This document shows, one piece after another, positions 1-5,802 of a DNA stretch of 11,142 bases. The notes under the pieces were generated by a model that saw only the letters and a program-made list of their open reading frames with translations, made no database searches and had not been told where the DNA came from. The position numbers and the translations under genes were made by a program. The stretch covers positions 1 through 11,142 of the forward strand of contig JAUZEI010000081.1 in NCBI GenBank assembly GCA_030839105.1, given 5' to 3'. Within the stretch, counting starts at the first letter, position 1; the number at the start of each line of letters is the position of its first letter. This stretch comes from Actinomycetota bacterium (GTDB taxonomy: Bacteria; Actinomycetota; Acidimicrobiia; IMCC26256; PALSA-610).

Positions 1-35
1 GGGAGATGGAGGGCCGGACGGTCGTAGCCGAGTTC

Positions 36-1022
36 TTATAACCCCGCTTTGCGGCTCTCTTCGGCGAGGTCGTGCTCGTACATCATGCGGACGAGCTCTT
101 CGAAGCTCACGCGCGGCTTCCACCCGAGCTTGCGGTGCGCCTTCGACGCGTCGCCGATCAGCAGGTCGACCTCGGCCGGCCGGTAGAAGCGCTGGTCCTG
201 CTGGACGTACGGCGCCCAGTCGTCGATGCCGGCGTGCTTGAACGACACGTCGAGCAGATCGCGAATGGTGTGGGTCTCTCCGGTCGCGATGACATAGTCG
301 TCGGGCTCGTCCTGCTGGAGCATCATCCACATCGCCTCGACGTAGTCGCCCGCGTAGCCCCAGTCGCGTGACGAATCGATGTTGCCCATCGTGATCACTT
401 CTTGCAGGCCGAGCTTGATGCGCGCGACCGAGTTCGTCACCTTGCGCGTCACGAACTCGAGGCCGCGCCGCGGTCCTTCGTGGTTGAACAAGATCCCGCT
501 GCTCGCGTGGATGCCGTACGCCTCGCGATAGTTGAGCGTCGTGTAATGACCGAACACCTTCGCCACGCCGTACGGCGAGCGCGGATGGAAGGGCGTGACC
601 TCGGTCTGAGGTGTCTGTTGCACCTTGCCGAACATCTCCGACGACGACGCCTGGTAGAAGCGAATCGGGTTGTTGTCGGTGCCGCCGACGATGCGTACGG
701 CTTCGAGCATGCGCAGCACGCCGAGACCCGTGATCTCCGCGGTCAGCTCCGCCTGCTTGAACGAAAGTTGCACGAAGCTGATCGCGCCGAGGTTGAAGAC
801 CTCGTCGGGTTGCACCTGCTCGACGACACCGATGAGCGACGACAAGTCGCGCAGGTCGCCCTCGATGAACTCGAGTGCGGGGTTCTCGGCCTGCACCATC
901 TCGATCTTCGGGTTTGCCTGCCCGTGCACGAGACCGAACACCTGGTAGCCCTTGTCGGCCAGGAACTGCGAGAGGTGGCGCCCGTCCTGGCCCGTGATAC
1001 CGGTGATGAGCGCGCGCTTCAC
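36..1022 (-). CDS. gmd: GDP-mannose 4,6-dehydratase
   Basis: Converts GDP-D-mannose to GDP-4-keto-6-deoxy-D-mannose in the cytoplasm, the first step to GDP-fucose, GDP-rhamnose and related deoxysugars for surface polysaccharides. It is an extended SDR enzyme of 328 residues, a normal length. Visible are the NAD(P)-binding TGITGQDG (residues 7-14), the catalytic Ser-Ser-Glu in QASSSEMFG (about 126-129), the Tyr151-x3-Lys155 pair in SPYGVAK, and family blocks such as NHEGPRRG and [15 protein letters not shown]. The reading frame stays open to 1061, but I choose GTG at 1022: a GAGGGAG Shine-Dalgarno lies 8 nt upstream and the Rossmann strand KRALITG begins at once. It lies 65 bp downstream of the DUF3151 gene on the same strand, possibly co-transcribed. 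The partner gene that would use the product (for example fucose synthase) is not in the window; only 35 bp remain downstream. Confidence 0.92.
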   Translation of the reverse strand: MKRALITGITGQDGRHLSQFLADKGYQVFGLVHGQANPKIEMVQAENPALEFIEGDLRDLSSLIGVVEQVQPDEVFNLGAISFVQLSFKQAELTAEITGLGVLRMLEAVRIVGGTDNNPIRFYQASSSEMFGKVQQTPQTEVTPFHPRSPYGVAKVFGHYTTLNYREAYGIHASSGILFNHEGPRRGLEFVTRKVTNSVARIKLGLQEVITMGNIDSSRDWGYAGDYVEAMWMMLQQDEPDDYVIATGETHTIRDLLDVSFKHAGIDDWAPYVQQDQRFYRPAEVDLLIGDASKAHRKLGWKPRVSFEELVRMMYEHDLAEESRKAGL

Positions 1023-1030
1023 AAGCAGGA

Positions 1031-1037
1031 CTCCCTC
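1031..1037 (-). promoter_or_regulatory. Shine-Dalgarno of gmd
   Basis: GAGGGAG on the minus strand, 8 nt before the GTG at 1022. It decides the start codon against the in-frame upstream codons, which would add 13 unrelated residues. Confidence 0.65.
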
Positions 1038-1087
1038 GTCGCAGTGCGGGCGTGGGCGCACCGAAGCTTCGATTTCACGCGATGACG

Positions 1088-1519
1088 CTACTCGCGGCCG
1101 GGCGTGTAATCGGGGTCAAGTTGACGGAGGAATTCGGCGCACCGCTGCGCCTCGTCGGGCTCGCCGATCGCCTCGGCCGCGCTGCGCAGGCCGTCGAGCG
1201 CGCGCAGGAAGCCCCGGTTCGTCTCGTAGCGCCAACGTACGTATCCCGAACCGCGCCAACCCGACTGGCGCAGCCGGTCGAGCCCACGGTGGTAGCCGAC
1301 TCGGAAGTACGCGTAGGCCTCGACGTCGTCGCGTCCGAGGCGTCCGAGTTGGGCCCACGCATCGAGGTCGCGCGGCCAGCGGGCGCAAACGTCGGCGACG
1401 GCGTCGCGGCGCCCGTCGACCCGGGCGAGTGCGGCTCGCAACGCCTCCTGCGCCTCGTCGGGCTCGGGGTCGAGAATCGTCTCGGGCGGTCCGCTGGCAG
1501 ACAGGTTCACGTCGGTCAT
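1088..1519 (-). CDS. DUF3151 family protein
   Basis: A 143-residue soluble protein of the actinobacterial DUF3151 family; the function is not known. The recognisable core is DLDAWAQLG (51-59), then [25 protein letters not shown] (about 66-90), [11 protein letters not shown] (about 98-108) and a C-terminal [11 protein letters not shown]. No membrane segment, signal peptide or catalytic motif is visible; it looks mostly helical and rich in Trp, Tyr and Arg. The start ATG has no Shine-Dalgarno, but a TACGAT -10 box sits 8 nt upstream, so the message is probably leaderless. It is divergent from the histidine-phosphatase gene across 42 bp and is followed by gmd on the same strand. A longer open frame upstream antisense to the phosphatase gene is a shadow and was not used. 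Confidence 0.85.
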   Translation of the reverse strand: MTDVNLSASGPPETILDPEPDEAQEALRAALARVDGRRDAVADVCARWPRDLDAWAQLGRLGRDDVEAYAYFRVGYHRGLDRLRQSGWRGSGYVRWRYETNRGFLRALDGLRSAAEAIGEPDEAQRCAEFLRQLDPDYTPGRE

Positions 1520-1527
1520 CGCGAGGG

Positions 1528-1554
1528 ATCGTACGGGATCGGGGCCGGTATCTT
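1528..1554. promoter_or_regulatory. Divergent leaderless promoter pair (DUF3151 / phosphatase)
   Basis: Minus-strand -10 box TACGAT occupies 1528-1533, ending 8 nt before the ATG at 1519. Plus-strand -10 box TATCTT occupies 1549-1554, ending 7 nt before the ATG at 1562. Neither has a recognisable -35 hexamer at 16-18 bp. Each promoter's -35 position falls on the other's -10 box, so the two should exclude each other. The boxes are seen; activity is inferred. Confidence 0.45.
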
Positions 1555-1561
1555 GGCAGCC

Positions 1562-2308
1562 ATGTCGAAGACCGAGGCGCCCACCGCAACCGAGGAGGAC
1601 GCCGCGACCGGGAACGCAGGTCCGGCGGAGAAGCCCAAACCACCGACGCGACTCGTCCTCGTTCGTCACGCTGTCACCGCGCACACGGGTCCGCTGCTGT
1701 CCGGACGCATGCCCGGCATCGACCTGTCGGAGAAGGGCGTCGGACAGGCCGAAGCAACCGCGCAGCGGCTCGCCAAGTTGCCGATCACCACGGTGTACGC
1801 GAGTCCGATCGAACGCACGACCCAGACCGCGCAACAGATCGCCGCGCACCACTCGCTCGAAGTGCGACCCCTGCCGGGGGTCATCGAAGCCGAATACGGC
1901 GACTGGACCGGCGGAAAGATCGCCGATCTCGCCAAGACCGACGAGTGGAAAGTCGTGCAGGTCTCGCCGAGCCGGGCCCGCTTCCCGAACGGCGAGTCGA
2001 TCACCGAGATGCAAGCGCGTACCGTCGCCGCGCTCGACGAGGTCGTGGCCCGGCACCCGAACGAGACGATCGTCGTCGTGAGTCACGCCGATCCGATCAA
2101 GTCGGCGATCGCGCATTACAGCGGCATGCATCTCGACTTGTTCCAGCGCGTGCACGTCTCGCCCGCTTCGGTCACGGTGTTCGAGTTCCACACGTACGGC
2201 GTGATGATGGTGAAGTGCAACGACACCGGCGGGCTCGACGACCTGCTGCCGGAGCCCGATGCACTCGCCGAGACCACTGATGCCGCCGCCGAACAGGTGT
2301 CACCATGA
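1562..2308 (+). CDS. Histidine phosphatase family protein (MSMEG_4193-like phosphomutase family)
   Basis: A 248-residue member of the histidine phosphatase (phosphoglycerate mutase-like) superfamily, which works through a phospho-histidine intermediate; the substrate is unknown. The nucleophile is His36 in LVLVRHAVTA, with Arg35, Arg85 in SPIERTTQTA, an acid in VIEAEYGDW (Glu109 or Glu111) and the second histidine His175 in VVVSHADPIK. The first 28 residues are an Ala/Glu/Lys/Pro-rich, probably disordered extension. It heads a three-gene set whose next two members are DUF3090 and SCO1664-like; the same order is known in mycobacteria near the mycothiol gene mshC (Rv2135c-Rv2134c-Rv2133c), though mshC is not in this window. 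The ATG has no ribosome binding site but follows a TATCTT box by 7 nt, suggesting a leaderless transcript. The stop overlaps the next start as ATGA. Confidence 0.88.
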   Translation: MSKTEAPTATEEDAATGNAGPAEKPKPPTRLVLVRHAVTAHTGPLLSGRMPGIDLSEKGVGQAEATAQRLAKLPITTVYASPIERTTQTAQQIAAHHSLEVRPLPGVIEAEYGDWTGGKIADLAKTDEWKVVQVSPSRARFPNGESITEMQARTVAALDEVVARHPNETIVVVSHADPIKSAIAHYSGMHLDLFQRVHVSPASVTVFEFHTYGVMMVKCNDTGGLDDLLPEPDALAETTDAAAEQVSP

Positions 2309-2832
2309 CCGACTTCATCGAGTTCGATCCCGTCGACGACATCGCCGCCGGCGCGTTCGGTCAGCCCGGGCAACGCACGTTCGTGATCCAGGCGCGCAAA
2401 GGTTCCGCCGTGTTGTCGGTGCTCGTCGAGAAGGAACAGGTGCGGCTCCTTGCGGTCGAGGCGCAACAGTTCCTCGACCGCATCGCCGAGGAGGAGCCCG
2501 AAGAGCCGCCGAGCGCGGTAGAGGTCGACGGTGGCGCGGTCCGCGAGGACGAGCCGCTCTTCCGAGCGCGGCTCATCGGCATCGGTTACGACGCGGAGCG
2601 CGGCCTCGTGCTCATCGAACTGCGCGAGGACGCGGCCGAGGAGGACGACGAGGAGCCGCCCCCGCCGCCCGACGAAGCCGAGGGCCGCATCGCACGGTTG
2701 TACGCGACGCGCGCGCAGATTCGCGTCATGATGCGCAACGGTGTCACCGCCGTCGAGGGTGGTCGCCCGAACTGCCCGCTGTGCGACTTCCCGATGAACC
2801 CCGACGGGCACATCTGTCCTCGATGGAACTGA
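2305..2832 (+). CDS. DUF3090 family protein
   Basis: A 175-residue protein of the DUF3090 family (function unknown), always seen beside the phosphatase and SCO1664-like genes in actinobacteria. The N-terminal part has FGQPGQRTFVIQARKG (about 18-33) and a stretch of strands, LSVLVEKEQVRLLAVEAQQFLDR. A middle acidic, proline-rich linker spans about 111-127 (EEDDEEPPPPP). The C-terminus is a short cysteine knuckle, CPLCDFPMNPDGHIC (157-171), with Cys157, Cys160, His169 and Cys171 placed to bind zinc. Start and upstream stop share ATGA, so translation is probably coupled to the phosphatase. The stop lies 10 nt inside the next gene. The tight coupling suggests the three proteins act together; what they act on cannot be read from the sequence. 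Confidence 0.88.
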   Translation: MTDFIEFDPVDDIAAGAFGQPGQRTFVIQARKGSAVLSVLVEKEQVRLLAVEAQQFLDRIAEEEPEEPPSAVEVDGGAVREDEPLFRARLIGIGYDAERGLVLIELREDAAEEDDEEPPPPPDEAEGRIARLYATRAQIRVMMRNGVTAVEGGRPNCPLCDFPMNPDGHICPRWN

Positions 2833-3566
2833 CGAGCAGAGCGATGCAGGTGTCCGAGGACCGGGCGCGCGAGTTGCTGCGCGACGGCGACGTCGACGTG
2901 TTGGGTCGGATGCCCTGGTCGTCGAACGCCACCTTCCTCGTGAACCTCTCCCCGGGCGGCGACGAGTTGCTCGCGATCTACAAGCCGCAGCGCGGCGAGC
3001 GCCCGCTGTGGGACTTTCGGCGCGGAACGCTGTGCCACCGCGAAGTCGCCGCGTTCGAGGTATCGGAAGCGCTCGGCTGGGACATCGTCCCCGACACGGT
3101 GCTGCGCGACGGCCCGGCGGGAATCGGCATGATGCAGCGCTTCGTCGAGCACGATCCCGAGGAGCACTACTTCACGTTGCTCGAGGAGCACGGCGACGCG
3201 TTCCGGCGCATGGCCGCGTTCGACGTGGTGATCAACAACACCGACCGCAAGGGTGGCCACTGCCTCCGTGCACTCGCGGGCGGGCGCATCTTCGGGATCG
3301 ACCACGGCGTGTCGTTCCACGCGCAGTGGAAGGTGCGGACCGTCATCTGGGACTTCGGCGGCGAGTCGATTAGCCCGGACGTGTGCGGCGACCTTCACCG
3401 GTTCGCGCAGCAGCTGCACAACGGAGACGTGAGCGAGCACCTCGTCGACACCCTCGACCGCTTCGAGCTCGACGCGCTGCGCGCCCGAGTCGAGCACCTC
3501 CTCGCAACCGGAGCGCTTCCCGAAGCCGACAACGACTACCACTGCTACCCCTGGCCGATGATCTGA
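2823..3566 (+). CDS. SCO1664 family protein (PI3/PI4-kinase-like fold)
   Basis: A 247-residue protein of the SCO1664 family, distantly related to the PI3/PI4-kinase and HipA-like kinase folds. Kinase-like marks are Lys54 in LLAIYKPQRGERPLWDF, a conserved glutamate in CHREVAAFEVSEALGW (Glu74), a catalytic-loop-like DVVINNTDRKGGH (134-146, with Asn139 and Asp141) and a metal-binding Asp160 in FGIDHGVSF. Phosphotransfer is therefore likely, but the substrate is unknown. In the trio it sits with a phosphatase-fold enzyme, which suggests an opposing pair on the same target (inference). The ATG at 2823 overlaps the DUF3090 stop by 10 nt and lacks a good ribosome binding site; ATG 2844 (MQVSEDRA) is an alternative and aligns well with where the conserved part begins. 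The in-frame extension back to 2259 lies over DUF3090 and is not coding. Confidence 0.87.
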   Translation: MELTSRAMQVSEDRARELLRDGDVDVLGRMPWSSNATFLVNLSPGGDELLAIYKPQRGERPLWDFRRGTLCHREVAAFEVSEALGWDIVPDTVLRDGPAGIGMMQRFVEHDPEEHYFTLLEEHGDAFRRMAAFDVVINNTDRKGGHCLRALAGGRIFGIDHGVSFHAQWKVRTVIWDFGGESISPDVCGDLHRFAQQLHNGDVSEHLVDTLDRFELDALRARVEHLLATGALPEADNDYHCYPWPMI

Positions 3567-3593
3567 TCTGACCCGGCGTCGCACGGAGTGGCG

Positions 3594-3887
3594 CTACGTA
3601 CCTGCGATCGCGGCGCCGGGGTCGCGGAAGAAACGCGAGCGGGGCATCACCACGTCGGCGCCCGCGGCGCGCGCGGCGGTGGCTGCTTCGTCGTCGACGT
3701 GCGGGCCGTAACAGACGATGCGCACGCTCGGCATCTCGGACCGAATCTCGGCTACGACCTGCGCGCTGCGCGAGATGTCGACGACGACGACATCGGCGGT
3801 GCCGTCGAGCATGAAGCCGACGTCCGGGATCGCCGAAGTGATCTTCGAGCGGTCCATGAGATCGGACACCAGTGCGCAGACGCGCAC
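3594..3887 (-). CDS. Short receiver-like (CheY-fold) protein
   Basis: A 97-residue protein that reads as a small, degenerate response-regulator receiver domain without output domain. Asp37 in ADVVVVDIS occupies the usual phospho-acceptor strand, Asp9 could be part of the acidic pocket, and EAATAARAAGADVVMPRSRFF resembles the receiver helix-4/strand-5 region, with Arg84 where receivers usually have Lys. At 97 residues it lacks about 20 compared with a typical receiver, mostly at the C-terminus. The start is GTG at 3887, only 3 bp after the stop of the FrhB-like gene, so the two are surely co-transcribed; no clear Shine-Dalgarno is visible. No histidine kinase is nearby. It might be a non-phosphorylated protein-interaction module for the redox enzyme (inference). 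Confidence 0.65.
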   Translation of the reverse strand: MRVCALVSDLMDRSKITSAIPDVGFMLDGTADVVVVDISRSAQVVAEIRSEMPSVRIVCYGPHVDDEAATAARAAGADVVMPRSRFFRDPGAAIAGT

Positions 3888-3890
3888 CGT

Positions 3891-5057
3891 CTACGCGGTT
3901 TTCGGCGGCAGTGGAGGTACGAGGCCCGGCTCGGGCAACGCGAACTCGGGCCACCGTTTCCGCGAGCGCCGCGACAGCTTGTGCATCAACGCGATCGCCT
4001 CCGGGTCGTCGTCGCCGGGCCGGGTCTGGATGACTCCGTCGGCCAGCATGCGCTCCATCAGGTCGCGGCCGGCGTCGGTGCGCACGATCGTGAGCGTCCA
4101 GTCGTTGTACTTCCCGATGACGACCAACGAGAAGTCGTCGTGCTCGGCCGCGAAGTCGGGACACATCTTGCAGCCCTCGCGCGTCCACTGGTGGCACTCC
4201 TTCAGCGGCACCTCGTGGTAGTCGCCGTTGTGCATCCAGATCTGGAAGACGCCCTTGATGTTCATCTTCTTGATGTCGGCCTTCCTCAGGCCGTACTTCG
4301 CCTCGAAGAGCTCTTCGAAGATCGCGTCGTCGAACGTCTTCGAGCACAACAAGCCGATGCTCAGCGCGAGCCGGCGCGCGACCTTGCCCGCCTTGCGTTG
4401 CTTCATCACCGGCGGAATCGACGACTGGCACGACATGCCGACCAGCGCGATGCGTTCGTCTTCCTTCTCGAGATCCATGTACGCGAGCGTGTTCGCGGAA
4501 TAGGTGTAGCGGCTGCCCGCCGACGCGACGATGTCGTCACGCGTCCGCGCGATCCCCGGGATCGCCTTCCACGTGGAGCCGTCGCCCTCGAGGTACGAAA
4601 CGAGAGCGGCGTCGATCATGTCGTGCTCGAGCGCGTACACGAGCATGGCGGAGACGAGACCGCCGTCCTGTCCGACCTCGTGCAATTCCGGGTCGGCGGC
4701 CCGCGCCAGGCAGATGTCCTTGAACACCCCGCTCAGCTCTTCGGTCTCACGCGTGCGGCCGAACATGAAGTTGTCGATGTCGGGTTCCCAAGCGCGAAAC
4801 CGGGGACAGGCGCGCGTGCAAGACGTGCAGGCCTTGTCGCCGTGGCTGCAGTCGCCCGGACCGCCGTAGTCGGCCTCGGTCTGGATCGGCTTGTAGACGC
4901 CGTTCAGGTCGTCATAGGTGAGGACGTCGTGGGGACACGCGATCACGCAGCCCGCGCAGCCGGTACACAATCCGGTGGTCACGACCTCCGAGTAGAGGTG
5001 CTTCCACGAGAAGTTCCAGCGTTCCTTCTTCTCGGCCTGCGGCTCGGTCTCGACCAT
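3891..5057 (-). CDS. Coenzyme F420 hydrogenase/dehydrogenase beta subunit family iron-sulfur protein
   Basis: A 388-residue cytoplasmic protein of the FrhB family. The N-terminal module has two cysteine sets for 4Fe-4S clusters: Cys31, 34, 37 and 41 in CTGCAGCVIACP, and Cys70, 77, 80 and 84 in CSHGDKACTSCTRACP. The FrhB N-terminal domain follows, with the hallmark GQDGG (129-133), and the C-terminal domain contains GMSCQSS and a further CKMCPDF cysteine pair. In characterised members the domain binds FAD and passes electrons between F420 or ferredoxin and a partner; the family also includes 7-hydroxymethyl-chlorophyll-a reductase and sulfite- or glutamate-linked enzymes, so the substrate here is open. 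Use of F420 is plausible because actinobacteria make it, but nothing in the window proves it. The start ATG has no Shine-Dalgarno; a TAGACT box ends 7 nt upstream. The receiver-like gene follows after 3 bp. Confidence 0.87.
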   Translation of the reverse strand: MVETEPQAEKKERWNFSWKHLYSEVVTTGLCTGCAGCVIACPHDVLTYDDLNGVYKPIQTEADYGGPGDCSHGDKACTSCTRACPRFRAWEPDIDNFMFGRTRETEELSGVFKDICLARAADPELHEVGQDGGLVSAMLVYALEHDMIDAALVSYLEGDGSTWKAIPGIARTRDDIVASAGSRYTYSANTLAYMDLEKEDERIALVGMSCQSSIPPVMKQRKAGKVARRLALSIGLLCSKTFDDAIFEELFEAKYGLRKADIKKMNIKGVFQIWMHNGDYHEVPLKECHQWTREGCKMCPDFAAEHDDFSLVVIGKYNDWTLTIVRTDAGRDLMERMLADGVIQTRPGDDDPEAIALMHKLSRRSRKRWPEFALPEPGLVPPLPPKTA

Positions 5058-5064
5058 CGCGCGG

Positions 5065-5070
5065 AGTCTA
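5065..5070 (-). promoter_or_regulatory. Leaderless -10 box of the FrhB-like gene
   Basis: TAGACT on the minus strand, ending 7 nt before the ATG at 5057. No good -35 hexamer is seen. It would place the transcription start at or next to the A of the start codon. Confidence 0.4.
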
Positions 5071-5118
5071 GAGGAGGGTCGAACGGCCGCTCCGGGGCGC
5101 GTTCCGACACGCCCCCGG

Positions 5119-5458
5119 TCAGAAGAACCGCTTCCCGCACGAACCGCGGTCGGCGCGGTCGTCGAGGACGTCGCGGCCCTGCGGGTGTCGCCGTTCCCGG
5201 TGGATCACGACGCTGTTCGACGCCGTGGCGGCGACCGTTGCGTGCGCCGGTGCGAACTCGACCGTGACCGCGAATGGAAGTACAACGAAGTCGGCTTCAC
5301 GTTCGGGGGTGGCCACGAAGGGGAACGTGACTCGTAGTCGCCGAACGGCGCGCGGTTGTCCGGGTGGCCGAAGCCGTTTTCGAAGAGGATCGCACGGGCG
5401 GCTCGGCGCGGTATTCGGCGAGCTGTGACGCGTAGGTCTGGGTGTTGTCGAAACGGTC
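5119..5458 (-). pseudogene. Decayed fragment resembling a CocE/NonD-family hydrolase
   Basis: No intact gene fits 5058-5513. On the minus strand a broken coding sequence can be followed. From 5458 one frame gives DRFDNTQTYASQLAEYRAEP to about 5391. A one-base shift then leads to ILFENGFGHPDNRAPFGDYE and SWPPPNVKPTSLYFH. This order resembles the conserved YxAEPPVRxLFENGAG...FE...SWPPP...YF stretch of actinobacterial CocE/NonD (X-Pro dipeptidyl-peptidase S15-like) hydrolases. A third frame, ending at the TGA at 5119-5121, may be the C-terminal tail of the same protein (NSVVIHRERRHP...RGSCGK), which would imply an internal deletion. The alpha/beta-hydrolase catalytic domain is absent. The family call is from memory of motifs and is uncertain; the frame breaks could also be sequencing errors. 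Confidence 0.35.
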
Positions 5459-5478
5459 CGTAGCTACCGCCTGCGGCC

Positions 5479-5507
5479 TTGCACAAGGTACCCTACCCGG
5501 GTATAGT
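5479..5507 (+). promoter_or_regulatory. csoR promoter with CsoR-type operator
   Basis: TTGCAC (5479-5484), a 17-bp spacer and TATAGT (5502-5507) make a near-consensus sigma-70-type promoter. The TATAGT box ends 6 nt before the csoR ATG at 5514, so transcription should begin at or beside the start codon. The spacer and -10 carry TACCCTACCCGGGTATA: a perfect 10-bp palindrome TACCCGGGTA (5494-5503) plus an extra TACCC half-site (5489-5493). GC tracts framed by TA are typical of CsoR operators, and binding here would block the polymerase directly. Confidence 0.7.
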
Positions 5508-5513
5508 TACAGC

Positions 5514-5795
5514 ATGGCCGGCTACACCGACAAGAAGAGCGCGATCCAGCAACGTCTCCGGCGCGTCGAGGGCCAGGTGCGGGGAGTGCAGCGCATGGTC
5601 GACGACGACGCCTATTGCATCGACGTGCTGACGCAGATCTCCGCCGCGACCAAGGCGTTGCAAGCGGTCGCGCTCGAGCTGCTCGACGAGCATCTCGCCC
5701 ATTGCGTCGCGGACGCAGTCGGCAAGGGCGGTGCGGCAGCCGACGAGAAGATCGCCGAAGCGTCGGCTGCGATCGCGCGCTTGGTGCGATCGTGA
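5514..5795 (+). CDS. csoR: CsoR family copper-sensing transcriptional repressor
   Basis: A 93-residue all-helical repressor of the CsoR/RcnR (DUF156) family. Cuprous ion binding releases it from DNA and opens the operon. The three copper ligands of mycobacterial CsoR are all present at nearly the same numbers: Cys35 in DDAYCIDVLTQ, and His60 and Cys64 in LLDEHLAHCV. This argues for copper rather than nickel (RcnR), formaldehyde (FrmR) or persulfide (CstR, which lacks the histidine). The basic N-terminal helix QQRLRRVEGQVRGVQRMV (12-29) is the DNA-binding face. I choose ATG 5514: the open frame extends upstream to 5442, but that stretch contains the promoter, and the conserved part starts with the KK...IQQRLRRVEGQ block. 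The permease gene begins 7 bp after the stop, so it is the evident target along with csoR itself. Confidence 0.9.
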   Translation: MAGYTDKKSAIQQRLRRVEGQVRGVQRMVDDDAYCIDVLTQISAATKALQAVALELLDEHLAHCVADAVGKGGAAADEKIAEASAAIARLVRS

Positions 5796-5802
5796 GAACG
5801 CC

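Noticed and set aside
1..35. Possible start of a GDP-fucose synthase or other gene after gmd
   Set aside because: Only 35 bp remain and no start codon on the minus strand can be supported.
952..2280. Long plus-strand open frame of 442 codons
   Set aside because: Arg-rich, low-complexity translation lying over the DUF3151 gene and the phosphatase gene; a typical shadow frame of GC-rich DNA.
2259..2822. In-frame extension of the SCO1664-like gene across DUF3090
   Set aside because: The DUF3090 frame is clearly the coding one there; the extension is Arg-rich noise.
3588..5267. Plus-strand open frame of 559 codons
   Set aside because: Antisense to the FrhB-like gene and the receiver-like gene, whose family motifs are clear. 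Its Arg/Val/Asp/His-rich composition is that of a reverse-strand shadow.
5442..5513. In-frame N-terminal extension of csoR by 24 codons
   Set aside because: It contains the -35 and -10 boxes and the operator; homology and leaderless spacing place the start at 5514.
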